In this document: positions 44,122-52,881 of the stretch, piece after piece
Layout of the letters: each line of letters starts with the position of its first letter
How positions within the stretch are numbered: position 1 is the stretch's first letter
Source: Rhizobium sp. 16-449-1b
Lineage (GTDB): Bacteria > Pseudomonadota > Alphaproteobacteria > Rhizobiales > Rhizobiaceae
NCBI RefSeq assembly: GCF_017741935.1
Contig: NZ_JAGHMH010000026.1
Location: 1 to 64,000 of the forward strand
Length of the DNA stretch: 64,000 nucleotides
Direction of reading: 5' to 3'
Position numbers and translations under genes: made by a program
The notes under the pieces: model-generated
Database searches by the model: none
Told to the model about the DNA's origin: nothing
What the model saw: the letters and a program-made list of their open reading frames with translations, nothing else

Positions 44122-44996
44122 CTCTCCGGCTGACCGCAGAACCGGCCTTCTATTTGCCGGAGGAGTTACGCCACAAGGGCGAGCCGTCTGCCTGGGCCAA
44201 GATGACCCGCCCGGGGCAGCCGATCCATTCTTTCCTCGAGGCTGCCTTCTTTGACGAGGCGCGCAGCCTGTGGCTTTCGGACGTGCCCTATGGCCGCGTG
44301 TTCCGCGTCTCGCCCGAAGGCGCGTGGGAAGTAATGCACCGGATCGACGGCGAACCCCATGCCATGCGCATAGCACCGGACGGTCGCCACATCGCGGTGG
44401 ACTACCGCCAAGGACTAATCGAGTTGACCGGTCATGATAGTTACAACGTGCTGACGACCGGCTTCGAAGGCCAGTCTTTCCTTGGGCTTTCCGATATGTG
44501 CTATGGAAAGGACGGCACGCTTTGGTTCACCGATAGTGGCCGCACCTCATTGAGCGATCCGCGCGGGCGGGTCTATTGCATTTCGGCCGCGGGCGACATG
44601 CGCCTGCTGCTCGATCGCGTCCCCTATTCCAACGGGATTTGCCTGTCGCCGGACGGCGCCTGGCTCTATATTGCCGCGACCCGTGCCAACCAGGTCTGGC
44701 GGTTGTCCACCTGCCTGCCCGAGATGGGTCAGCCGATGGCGGGCACTTTCTTGCAACTCTCCGGCGGATTAGGGCCAGACGGACTGGCCACCAATGCCCG
44801 GGGTTGGCTGGCCGTGGCGCAGGCGCAGGCCGGGCGAGCGTATGTTTTCGACGAGCTCGGCGACCCGATCGCCGAGGTTCGCTTGCCTAAAGGGCTTTGG
44901 ACAACTTCCGTGACCTTCCACCCGGACGACCAGACCCGCCTTTTCATTGTCGATGCCCAAACAGGCACCGTTTTCACCGTCGACATTCCTGATTGA
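44118..44996 (+). CDS. SMP-30/gluconolactonase-like hydrolase
   Basis: 292 residues; ATG overlaps the CoA-transferase stop by four bases. Six-bladed propeller motifs: EAAFFDEARSLWLSDVPYGRVFRV, DGTLWFTDSGR, PYSNGICLSPDGAWLYIA, GPDGLATNARG. Lactonase-type Ca enzymes of this group open lactones or similar esters. Substrate unknown. Confidence 0.88.
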   Translation: MTLRLTAEPAFYLPEELRHKGEPSAWAKMTRPGQPIHSFLEAAFFDEARSLWLSDVPYGRVFRVSPEGAWEVMHRIDGEPHAMRIAPDGRHIAVDYRQGLIELTGHDSYNVLTTGFEGQSFLGLSDMCYGKDGTLWFTDSGRTSLSDPRGRVYCISAAGDMRLLLDRVPYSNGICLSPDGAWLYIAATRANQVWRLSTCLPEMGQPMAGTFLQLSGGLGPDGLATNARGWLAVAQAQAGRAYVFDELGDPIAEVRLPKGLWTTSVTFHPDDQTRLFIVDAQTGTVFTVDIPD

Positions 44997-45010
44997 GGGA
45001 TCCTAGTTCA

Positions 45011-45910
45011 ATGAAAAAAGAAGACCTCTACGGCTACGTGCCCGCCATCGTCACGCCCTTCAGCGACACGGGCGAGATCATCGAAGACGCCTTTGTCGAG
45101 TTGTTCGAGTTCCTGATCAATCGCGGGGCGACCACCATCTGCATCGCGGGCGACAACGGCGAAAGCTGGGCGCTGTCGGCGGCTGAGCGAGGCCGGCTGG
45201 TGCGACTGGCCAAGGATACCGCAAAAGGCCGCGTATATGTGATGATGGGCATTTCCGCTCCCACGATCGCCGCTTCCCTTGCCTATGTCAGAGCTGCCGA
45301 GGAGAACGGCGCGGATGCGCTACTATCGATGCCTCAGACCTATGTGTTGAAAGCGTCTCAGGCGGAGCTCATGGCACGGTTCGACAAAGTTTCGGCGGCG
45401 ACGGCCAAGCCGCTTGTGCTGTACAACTCGCCCCGCCGGATGGGTTTTTCACTGAGCGTGGACCAGACCGAAACCCTGATGAACAACCATAATGTCATAG
45501 GCATCAAGGAAAGTCAGCGTGACTTCTTCTACCACACCCATCTCTTGCAGCGCCTCGGCGACAAGATGTCAGTGATGACTGGTCCTTGCCACTATATCCT
45601 GCCGAATTTTGCGCTCGGGGCCAAAGGCTTCATCGCCACTGGCCCTGAATTCACAGACCTGAAGCCGTCCGAAATGGCGACCGTCGGCGCCGGTGCCCCT
45701 GATGCGATCTGGCGCCACGCCCATTACCAGCTTACCGTCCTTTATGAATTGCTGATGGGTACTGCCACATGGCCCGCGTCCTTCAAGGCGGCATTGAACT
45801 TGATCGGCCTGCCCGCGGGCGTTCCGCGCGATCCGGTCATGCCTGCAACCGTAGACGACATCGACAAGATCAAACGTACCTTCGACCAGCTTGGGATCAG
45901 CTATTCCTGA
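45011..45910 (+). CDS. Dihydrodipicolinate synthase/N-acetylneuraminate lyase-family protein
   Basis: 299 residues from the ATG at 45011; an upstream TTG overlaps the SMP-30 stop. Schiff-base Lys in VIGIKESQRDF, Tyr in LYNSPRRMGF, and the GDNGESWALSAAERG substrate loop. The family splits or joins keto acids, or removes ammonia from pyrroline carboxylates. Its neighbours, three HcnABC-like dehydrogenase subunits, recall hydroxyproline-type pathways, but no epimerase or semialdehyde dehydrogenase is seen here. Confidence 0.88.
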   Translation: MKKEDLYGYVPAIVTPFSDTGEIIEDAFVELFEFLINRGATTICIAGDNGESWALSAAERGRLVRLAKDTAKGRVYVMMGISAPTIAASLAYVRAAEENGADALLSMPQTYVLKASQAELMARFDKVSAATAKPLVLYNSPRRMGFSLSVDQTETLMNNHNVIGIKESQRDFFYHTHLLQRLGDKMSVMTGPCHYILPNFALGAKGFIATGPEFTDLKPSEMATVGAGAPDAIWRHAHYQLTVLYELLMGTATWPASFKAALNLIGLPAGVPRDPVMPATVDDIDKIKRTFDQLGISYS

Positions 45911-46203
45911 TGCGCCTCACGCCCGATCAGTCCAGCCATGTTCGACGAACGCCGTTAGTGGATTTTACCTTCGACGGTACTGGGGTTTCTGGCCACGACG
46001 GCGAAAGTCTGGCGGTCGCGCTGATGCGGGCCGGCCATCTGCACCTGCGCGACGCTCCCGAAGATGGTGGAGCGCGCGGGCTGTTCTGTTGCATGGGGCT
46101 GTGCCAGGAATGCGTCGTGCGTATCGACGGTATGGTGGTCGAAAGCTGCCGATCTACCGTCGCGCAAGGATTGGCAGTCACCTCGTTAAGGCGGCAATCA
46201 TGA
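45910..46203 (+). CDS. HcnA-like [2Fe-2S] subunit of an amine/amino-acid dehydrogenase
   Basis: 97 residues; ATG overlaps the previous TGA (TGATG). The short ferredoxin-like domain has GLFCCMGLCQECVVRIDG and ESCRS, giving C-x4-C-x2-C...C for one [2Fe-2S] cluster. It is the small electron-transfer subunit of HcnABC-like or D-hydroxyproline-dehydrogenase-like complexes. It is followed at once by the beta and alpha-like subunits. Confidence 0.8.
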   Translation: MRLTPDQSSHVRRTPLVDFTFDGTGVSGHDGESLAVALMRAGHLHLRDAPEDGGARGLFCCMGLCQECVVRIDGMVVESCRSTVAQGLAVTSLRRQS

Positions 46204-47621
46204 TGCACAATAGCGATGTCGCCGTGATCGGAGCAGGTCCTGCCGGAGCGAACGCTGCACTGGCCGCCGCGCGCCATGGCTTTTCCGTCACCCTGATCGA
46301 CGAGCAACCCAGAGTCGGGGGTCAGGTCTGGCGCGCTAAGAGCGCCGCTATTCTGGAAGCTCCCGCTACGCCTGAAACTGTGGCGGGAAATCGGCTGCGC
46401 CAGGAAGTCGACGAAAGCTCTGTCACCCATCTCAGTGAGGCACGGGTCTGGCAGATCGAACGGTGCGAAGGGGGCGCGAATCTCTACCTGCTGCGGCAGG
46501 GCCGCAGTGACGTTCTGCACGCGCGCGCCCTGATCATCGCCACCGGCGCACGCGAATTCGTGCAGCCGGTGCCCGGCTGGACGACACCGGGGGTGCTGGG
46601 ATTGGCGGGCGCGACGGCGCTGTTCAAGCAGGAACTGGTACTGCCCGGCAAACGCACGGTCGTCTCAGGCACCGGGCCGCTGGTATTCTACGTCGCATCC
46701 GAAATCCGCCGTCTGGGTGGTGAGGTAGCCGCAGTCATTACCCCCAACAGCCGGGGTGACTGGCTTCGCTGCCTTCCAGCGATGGCATCACGCCCTGATC
46801 TGCTGTTGCGCGGCGGCCGTTGGATCGCCGATTTGGTCCTGAGCGGCGTACCGATCTACTGGCGCCATGCGGTAACACGGGTTGAAGGCGAAACCCAGGT
46901 CACCGGTGTCGAATTCCGCAAGCTTACCGCCGACTGGTCGCCGACTGGTGCAGTACGACGCATCGAAGGCGACAGTTTGTGCCTCGGCAACGGACTAACC
47001 CCGACCACCGAGGCCGCGCAACTGGCAGGGTTGGGACTGGAGCATAGCCCCCGCTTAGGCGGATGGATACCGTTACACGGCGTGGACGGAACAACCGACA
47101 TCGCTAGTATTTTCCTGTGCGGTGATGGCACCGGCATTCGCGGCTCGACGGCGGCAGAAGTTCACGGCCGGCTGGCCGGTTTAAGCGCCGCCGAGCATCT
47201 AGGCGCCGATACCAAGGGCGAACGCGACCGCCTACGCGCCGTCTACGAACGGGCGGCCCGCTTCGGCACCGCGATGACTGGCCTTAGCCTTCCCCGCGCG
47301 GGGCTTGCGCGGCTGACCACCGATGAGACCATCGTTTGCCGCTGCGAAAGCCTCTCACGGGCTGATATCGTTGCAGAGATCTCCAGCGGCGCTGGTAGTA
47401 CCAATGCCGTGAAGTCAGGCCTCCGTGCAGGGATGGGTCCTTGCGGGGGCAAGTTCTGCCAGACCGCCGTGTCCCGCATGATCGCTGAGGCCGAGGGTGG
47501 GGGCGAGGCCGACGTGCCGCCCCCGACACCGCGGCCGCCTCTGCGCCCGGTGCCCGTTGAAGCGCTAGCCGGCGACTTCAACTATTCCGACCTGCCAATC
47601 CCAAAGCCCGCACCGCTATGA
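46200..47621 (+). CDS. HcnB-like FAD/NAD-binding dehydrogenase subunit with C-terminal [2Fe-2S] motif
   Basis: 473 residues from the ATG at 46200 (four-base overlap). FAD motif VAVIGAGPAGANAALAAARHG, second nucleotide site VVSGTGPLVFYVASEIRRLG, IFLCGDGTGIRG, and a C-terminal BFD-like cluster region: IVCRCESLSRADIV and GMGPCGGKFCQ (C-x-C and C-x4-C). The three-subunit layout with the genes on both sides fits a membrane-linked or quinone-linked D-amino-acid-type dehydrogenase. True cyanide formation is not implied. Confidence 0.88.
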   Translation: MMHNSDVAVIGAGPAGANAALAAARHGFSVTLIDEQPRVGGQVWRAKSAAILEAPATPETVAGNRLRQEVDESSVTHLSEARVWQIERCEGGANLYLLRQGRSDVLHARALIIATGAREFVQPVPGWTTPGVLGLAGATALFKQELVLPGKRTVVSGTGPLVFYVASEIRRLGGEVAAVITPNSRGDWLRCLPAMASRPDLLLRGGRWIADLVLSGVPIYWRHAVTRVEGETQVTGVEFRKLTADWSPTGAVRRIEGDSLCLGNGLTPTTEAAQLAGLGLEHSPRLGGWIPLHGVDGTTDIASIFLCGDGTGIRGSTAAEVHGRLAGLSAAEHLGADTKGERDRLRAVYERAARFGTAMTGLSLPRAGLARLTTDETIVCRCESLSRADIVAEISSGAGSTNAVKSGLRAGMGPCGGKFCQTAVSRMIAEAEGGGEADVPPPTPRPPLRPVPVEALAGDFNYSDLPIPKPAPL

Positions 47622-48718
47622 CCATAACCTATGACATAGCCATTGTCGGCGGCGGTATCATGGGCTGCGCAAGCGCGCTTCGCATGGGCGAAGGGGGAAT
47701 GCAGCCCCTCGTTCTGGATCAAAGCGATCTTGGGCAGGGGGCGTCGGGCGTGAATGCCGGCACGCTGAGCCTGCAGATCAAGCGCGTCCGGCTGATGCCT
47801 TATGCGCTGAAGGGCCACCACGAATGGGAAGCAATGGGGGAGGCTGTCGGCTTTCACAAGACCGGCGGCTATACCCTGGCCTTCACCGAACGGGAGGCCG
47901 CGTTACTGCACGAGCGCCAGACGCTCAAGGCCGTGGCGGGAGCCCCGATCACGTTTGTCTCGGACCGGCAAATCCGCGAGGCGGAACCGGGCCTGACCCG
48001 TAAGGTGTTGGCTGCGAGCTATTGTCCCGAAGACGGCTATGCCAATTCATCATTGACGGGTCAGTATTTCCGTCGGCGACTGCGCGACGCCGGGATCGCG
48101 TACCGCGAACGTTGCCCGGTGACCGCAATCGAGCGTGGGTTGAAAGGCTTTACCTTGACTACGGCTGACGGCCAGGTTCATGCCCAGCGCCTGCTTTTAG
48201 CGGCGGGGGCCTGGCTGAAGCCCGTCGCGGCACTGCTGGGTGTGGAGTTGCCGGTTCAGGCCCGGATCAACACCGTGTCGGTGACCGAGCGAATGCCGCC
48301 GCTGGTCTCCAGCGTGATAGGCCACGCAACTGGACTGCTCACCATGAAGCAAAAGCCCAACGGCTCCGTCCTCGTCGGCGGCGGCTGGCAAGGGCGCGGC
48401 GCGCCGCAGGAGGGGCGCGGCCAAGTCATGGCAGAAAGTGTGCAACCCAACCTTGCGCTGGCGCAATACGCACTGCCAGCGCTGGCCAAGGCACGGGTGT
48501 TGCGAAGCTGGACGGGGTTCGAGGCCAACGTACCCGATTTTTACCCGCTCGCAGGTGCGCTTCCCGGCGTCGGGAACGCATTCGTCCTAGGCTGTGTCCG
48601 GGGCGGCTACACCATCGGCCCCTATATCGGCAAGCTGATGGGAGATTTCATATTGGGCCGGGAGCCTGAACTGCCTCTCTTCGATCCCGCCCGTAGATTT
48701 GAGGAGGAAACGACATGA
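47618..48718 (+). CDS. HcnC-like FAD-dependent oxidoreductase (DAO family) subunit
   Basis: 366 residues; four-base overlap with the upstream gene. FAD motif IAIVGGGIMGCASALRMGEGG, then LDQSDLGQGASGVNAGTL and C-terminal VLGCVRGGYTIGPYIGKLMG. This is the catalytic, substrate-oxidising subunit of the three-subunit enzyme. Confidence 0.88.
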   Translation: MTITYDIAIVGGGIMGCASALRMGEGGMQPLVLDQSDLGQGASGVNAGTLSLQIKRVRLMPYALKGHHEWEAMGEAVGFHKTGGYTLAFTEREAALLHERQTLKAVAGAPITFVSDRQIREAEPGLTRKVLAASYCPEDGYANSSLTGQYFRRRLRDAGIAYRERCPVTAIERGLKGFTLTTADGQVHAQRLLLAAGAWLKPVAALLGVELPVQARINTVSVTERMPPLVSSVIGHATGLLTMKQKPNGSVLVGGGWQGRGAPQEGRGQVMAESVQPNLALAQYALPALAKARVLRSWTGFEANVPDFYPLAGALPGVGNAFVLGCVRGGYTIGPYIGKLMGDFILGREPELPLFDPARRFEEETT

Positions 48719-49500
48719 GCCAGATTTCGACCGACCACTGCCGCTTGGACGGCAAACTAGCCATTGTCACCGGTGGTGGTAGCGGCATAGGTGAGGCCAC
48801 CGCCAGGATCTTTGCCGATGCCGGTGCCACCGTGGTGGTTGCCGGGCGTCGCATGGAGCCGCTGGAGCGCGTGGCGAAGGAGATTGGTGGCCACGCCATT
48901 GCCTGCGACGTGTCTGACCAAGAGCAGGTCAAAGCCATGTTCGCAAGCGCGTTGAAGATCAACGGCCGGATCGATGTGCTGCTAAACAATGCCGGCGGCC
49001 CAGGTCCGATCGCCTCGGTGGCCGAGGTTGATATGGTTGCATGGGTTGCCTGCATGAACATCAATCTCGTGGGTGCAATGTACTGCCTGCAAGAAGCCGC
49101 GCGGATCATGAGCGCGCAGAGATCCGGTTCGATCATCAACATGTCCTCTCTCATGGGAATTCAGGGTTATCCGATGCGCTCGGCCTATGTAGCGTCGAAA
49201 TTCGCGCTGATCGGCATCACGGAGACCATGGCGCGCGAACTGGGGCCGGTGAATGTGCGCGTCAACGCGCTGATGCCAGGAGCAGTCTCGGGGGAGAACA
49301 TGGATCGCATCCTGAAACGACGCGCCGAGGCCGAGAGCCGTCCCATCAAACAAATCGAGCGTGAGAACTATACCGATGTGGCCGCGCTCAGACGCTGGGT
49401 CGCGCCGGAAGAGGTAGGTCGCGCGGCGCTCTACTATGCCTCCGACCTCAGCTCGGCGATCACCGGCGACAAGATGAAGGTCGACTGCGGACGATTTTGA
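48715..49500 (+). CDS. Short-chain dehydrogenase/reductase (SDR)
   Basis: 261 residues; overlaps the previous gene by four bases and ends the seven-gene operon. Marks: TGGGSGIGEATARIFA, NNAGGPG, catalytic S (NMSSLMG) and Y-V-A-S-K. Likely a cofactor-dependent step on the same pathway. A 58-base gap to the histidine kinase gene follows. Confidence 0.88.
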   Translation: MSQISTDHCRLDGKLAIVTGGGSGIGEATARIFADAGATVVVAGRRMEPLERVAKEIGGHAIACDVSDQEQVKAMFASALKINGRIDVLLNNAGGPGPIASVAEVDMVAWVACMNINLVGAMYCLQEAARIMSAQRSGSIINMSSLMGIQGYPMRSAYVASKFALIGITETMARELGPVNVRVNALMPGAVSGENMDRILKRRAEAESRPIKQIERENYTDVAALRRWVAPEEVGRAALYYASDLSSAITGDKMKVDCGRF

Positions 49501-49558
49501 TAAGGGCAGAGCAGGATATTACAGGTACTTTGAACTATGTGAAGGACGAGGGTGTCGG

Positions 49559-51169
49559 GTGCTCTCAGGCCGCGATTGGATTCTTGTGACCACAACCACT
49601 TCTAAACACTGGCTCGTATGCATTGGACTGTGGTTCGTGGCCGTTTCAGGGTTTGCACTTTATTCCTTCGAAACCTCGAAGCAACGGCTGGCCGGTGAGT
49701 TGGAAGCGGCCGGCCAGACCTTGCACCGGTTGATCTCCCAGCGCGTGGCACAACACGACGCACACATGACCAGCCTCATTGCGGTTACCAGCGGGGCGCA
49801 GCCTGCTCCATTCAGCGCCGTTCGGCACGTGATGGAAACCATCATCCGCTTTTATCCCCGTATCGCTTGGATCGAACTTATCTCGCTCGGCGACGGCGAG
49901 CCCGAGGACCACAGGGTGAAAGTGCTGCTGAGAGTGCCAGAAGGCGGAAGCGAGGATCTGGCGGCGCTACGCGGTGCATTCGCGGAACAGGAGCGTGGTA
50001 AAATTGCCGTCTACGAAAATCGAAACGGCCGATATCTCCTGGCAAAAAGGGCATCTTTGCCTTCGGAAACCGCAGTGGTGCTTTCCATCGATGCCCGGCT
50101 TCTGTCCGATCCCGAGGAACGGCCCGCATGGGCCAGGGTTCGCCTGATGATCAATGGAAAGCTCCTGCTCGATCTTCCAGCACAGGACGGCGTCGATACA
50201 GCCGCTTCGTTTATTGCTCCCTTACATTTTGAATCGGTCATCGACGGCGAAAATCAGCGGCTGTCGTTGTTGCTTGATCGGTCCGTGCCACTTGCAGCGC
50301 TGCTGCCGGCAAGGCACGCGGTCGGCTTTGGCGTCATGACCGCGCTGGCTTTGATTGCGGCTATGTTTGCGCTGCGGCAGCGATCGACAACGCTGCGGTT
50401 GCAGCGGGAGATGGAGGAAGCCGAGGCCCGCGCGGCGCTGCACGAGCGGGAAACATTGCTTGCACATGCTTCGCGCGTCAATGCAATGGGTGAGATGGCG
50501 TCTGGCATCGCTCATGAGTTGACGCAACCACTGACAGCGATCCTCAGCCGAAGCCAAGCATCGCTCAGGTTGGCCGGTGCAGACGTAATTGACATTAAAC
50601 GCATTTCCAGTGCGCTGGAGGTAAACATCCGGGAAGCAAAGCGAGCGGGAGAACTGCTAAAGCGGATGCGCGACTATGCTTCCAACAAGGCGCCGAAACC
50701 GGTTCAGTGCTCGCTGAATGAGATCGTCAAAGAAATCATCGCGCTAACCAACATAGATTTGAAGCACCGCGGCATCCGCCTCGAGTACAGCCTCACGCCG
50801 GAACCACTGGATGCCGTCGCCGACGCCATCGAACTGGAACAGGTGCTGCACAATCTCATACGTAATGCGGCTGACGCATTGGAAGGAGATTACTCTCAAG
50901 CAACGCTCATCCGCATAGAAACGCGAGCAGTGGGCCGCGAGGCCAAAATCATTGTCAGCGACAGCGGACCAGGCATCGCCGTCGAGGCGCTGTCAAAACT
51001 GTTCCACCCCTTTTTCACCACAAAGCCTGAGGGGATGGGGCTCGGGCTGTCGCTGTGCGCGACGCTGGTCGAACGTATCGGCGGCAAAATAGAAGCCGAA
51101 AATTCCTCAAGCGGAGGGGCAACGTTCACCATTACGTTGCCGCGCGCGTCAAAGAGCGATGCATCGTGA
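49559..51169 (+). CDS. Membrane sensor histidine kinase
   Basis: 536 residues from a GTG with GAGGGTG upstream. One membrane helix near residues 17-37 and a second around 260-280 (FGVMTALALIAAMFAL) enclose a periplasmic sensor of about 220 residues. H-box AHELTQPLTAILSRSQ, N-box LIRNAADAL, G-boxes SDSGPGIAV and PEGMGLGLSL complete the kinase core (FixL/DctB-like). It probably senses the outer ligand and passes the phosphate to the next gene, which it overlaps by four bases. Confidence 0.9.
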   Translation: MLSGRDWILVTTTTSKHWLVCIGLWFVAVSGFALYSFETSKQRLAGELEAAGQTLHRLISQRVAQHDAHMTSLIAVTSGAQPAPFSAVRHVMETIIRFYPRIAWIELISLGDGEPEDHRVKVLLRVPEGGSEDLAALRGAFAEQERGKIAVYENRNGRYLLAKRASLPSETAVVLSIDARLLSDPEERPAWARVRLMINGKLLLDLPAQDGVDTAASFIAPLHFESVIDGENQRLSLLLDRSVPLAALLPARHAVGFGVMTALALIAAMFALRQRSTTLRLQREMEEAEARAALHERETLLAHASRVNAMGEMASGIAHELTQPLTAILSRSQASLRLAGADVIDIKRISSALEVNIREAKRAGELLKRMRDYASNKAPKPVQCSLNEIVKEIIALTNIDLKHRGIRLEYSLTPEPLDAVADAIELEQVLHNLIRNAADALEGDYSQATLIRIETRAVGREAKIIVSDSGPGIAVEALSKLFHPFFTTKPEGMGLGLSLCATLVERIGGKIEAENSSSGGATFTITLPRASKSDAS

Positions 51170-51765
51170 GCAAGTATAAGGTCTACCTAGTCGATGACGA
51201 CGAAGCCGTCAGAGAGGCGATCGCCTTTCTGCTAGATACCTACGGAGTCACCGCCGAAACCTTCGGTGACCCCAAGACATTGCTTGCGCATATCAACAAG
51301 GAGAAGCCAGGTTGCCTAATCGTTGATTTGCGTATGCCGCTGGTTTCCGGGCTGCAACTGCACGCGCAACTGATCGCCCGCGGCATTGACTGGCCCACGA
51401 TTATGATCACCGGCCACGGTGATGTTATCGCCTGCCGTAGTGCATTCAAAGCCGGCATCCAGGACTTTCTTACAAAGCCGGTTGATGGCGAAGTTTTGTT
51501 CGCGGCGCTCCAGCAGGCCTTTGAAAACCTGGATGCGCGGCTGGAGAGGTGCGAGGCCCGACGGCAGTTGGCGCAGTTGACGGGCCGCGAACGCGAAGTT
51601 CTCGAGATGATTGCCAACGGATGGGCGACCAGGGAAATTGCAGCAGCGCTCGGCGTCTCAGTGCGTACTGTCGATGCACATCGGGCAAAAATTGCCGGGA
51701 AACTCGGGACCAGTTCGGTAGCCGATTTCGTGCGGTTGACACTCACCAACAAGACGACGCAATAG
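51166..51765 (+). CDS. FixJ/NarL-type response regulator
   Basis: 199 residues from a GTG at 51166 overlapping the kinase stop (GTGA). Receiver domain VYLVDDDEAVREA, phospho-Asp in CLIVDLRMP, Lys in DFLTKPVD; C-terminal LuxR-type HTH LTGREREVLEMIANGWATREIAAALGVS. A DNA-binding regulator paired with the kinase; it may control the operon upstream or the exported protein downstream. Confidence 0.92.
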   Translation: MSKYKVYLVDDDEAVREAIAFLLDTYGVTAETFGDPKTLLAHINKEKPGCLIVDLRMPLVSGLQLHAQLIARGIDWPTIMITGHGDVIACRSAFKAGIQDFLTKPVDGEVLFAALQQAFENLDARLERCEARRQLAQLTGREREVLEMIANGWATREIAAALGVSVRTVDAHRAKIAGKLGTSSVADFVRLTLTNKTTQ

Positions 51766-51879
51766 GTAGTTCTACCTACACCGCATGGTGGCAACGCGGA
51801 TTCTGTGATGGAAGTCGATTAAGTACGACTTGTGCCGGGAAAGCCAGACGCTTCTCCAACCAAAACCAGGAACCACACT

Positions 51880-52368
51880 GTGATCAAACGTTTTCTCGTA
51901 GTAGCATTCGCCTTCAGCTCCACGATCGGCGCGGCCCAGGCCGATCTCCTTACCGAAAAGAATATCCCTTCAGACCTCGCCGTCCGAATGGCGAGTAATG
52001 CAGTCGAAGCTTGCGCCGCAGACAAGTATAATGTGAGTGCGGCCGTCGTCGATCGTGCGGGTGTCCTTCGCGCCCTCGTTCGTGCAGACAACGCTGGTCC
52101 GCACACCGTTGACTCTTCGCGCGCCAAGGCCTTCACCTCTGCATCGTTGCGGATACCAACCTCGAAGCTGGCGGAGAATGCCGCGAACAATCCAGCTTCG
52201 GCCCAAGTGGTCAACATTCCCGGCTTTCTGGTGCTTGGGGGGGGCGTGCCAATCAAGGCTGGCGACGTGGTGATTGGCGCGATTGGCGTCGGTGGAGCTC
52301 CAGGGGCGAATCTCGACGAGGCATGCGCTGTCGCCGCAATCAAAGAGGCTGCTGAAGCGCTGAAATAG
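51880..52368 (+). CDS. Exported GlcG/HbpS-like protein
   Basis: 162 residues from a GTG at 51880 with AGGAA 7 bases upstream; a longer frame begins at 51832. Signal peptide IKRFLVVAFAFSSTIGAAQA is followed by the GlcG/HbpS fold (NVSAAVVDRAGVLRALVRADNAG, SRAKAFTSASLRIPTS, GGVPIKAGDVVIGAIGVGGAPG). Relatives bind haem or act beside two-component systems in sensing. Placed just after the kinase/regulator pair, it may be an accessory sensor. Confidence 0.82.
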   Translation: MIKRFLVVAFAFSSTIGAAQADLLTEKNIPSDLAVRMASNAVEACAADKYNVSAAVVDRAGVLRALVRADNAGPHTVDSSRAKAFTSASLRIPTSKLAENAANNPASAQVVNIPGFLVLGGGVPIKAGDVVIGAIGVGGAPGANLDEACAVAAIKEAAEALK

Positions 52369-52390
52369 CCCCGTCCCACGCGCGACGCTT

Positions 52391-52412
52391 GCCCCCGGCA
52401 ACTGCCGGGGGC
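52391..52412 (+). terminator. Stem-loop after the GlcG-like gene
   Basis: GCCCCCGG, loop CAACTG, CCGGGGGC gives a very strong 8-bp stem (extendable to 10), with a weak ATTCGATT tail. A terminator for the kinase-regulator-GlcG transcript is likely. Confidence 0.55.
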
Positions 52413-52881
52413 ATTCGATTGCTCTGGGCGCTGCGATACTGACGGCGGCGTGCCAATCATATTTGCCCAACATCACAGCGTTTGGGAGAACCTAGGAGGC
52501 CAGCTGGTTGATGTCACGCCGCCACGTTTTTGGCGTGCCGGCTGTTTTAGGGGCGCACCCACAGCAGTCGAGTTCTTTCCCCTTGGCTGGCGACCCTGCC
52601 GACGGCTGTCGCGGACTTTGTCTCGGCCTGAATTTCGATATGTCGAGGCATCTTACCGAGCGGGAAATCGGTTAGCTGCGCCGGTGCCTGGAGACAGTCG
52701 TGGGATCCCGCTTGCCAGGCTCAAAACCAGTTCATGGTTTGGGCGAAGTCGTTTTGCTGATTTTGCAACGCCTTAGATTTTGATTTTGCGGCTGCAGCTC
52801 TCGGTGGTCCTTAGTTAGGATCCTTTCAAGGCGCGAGACAAAAAAGCTACTAGTGTCGTCAACTATTTACCACTTATTTTG
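52413..52881. other. Long intergenic stretch before purU
   Basis: About 470 bases between a plus-strand terminator and the end of purU. No gene, tRNA or repeat could be supported; an open frame of 108 codons at 52450-52776 has a composition unlike a real protein. Confidence 0.5.

Noticed and set aside
45910..48718. True hydrogen cyanide synthase (hcnABC)
   Set aside because: The three subunits match the wider HcnABC-like dehydrogenase group and sit in a catabolic operon with DHDPS and CoA-transferase genes; glycine use is not indicated.
52450..52776. 108-codon plus-strand open frame
   Set aside because: Arg- and Trp-rich composition, no ribosome site and no family look.
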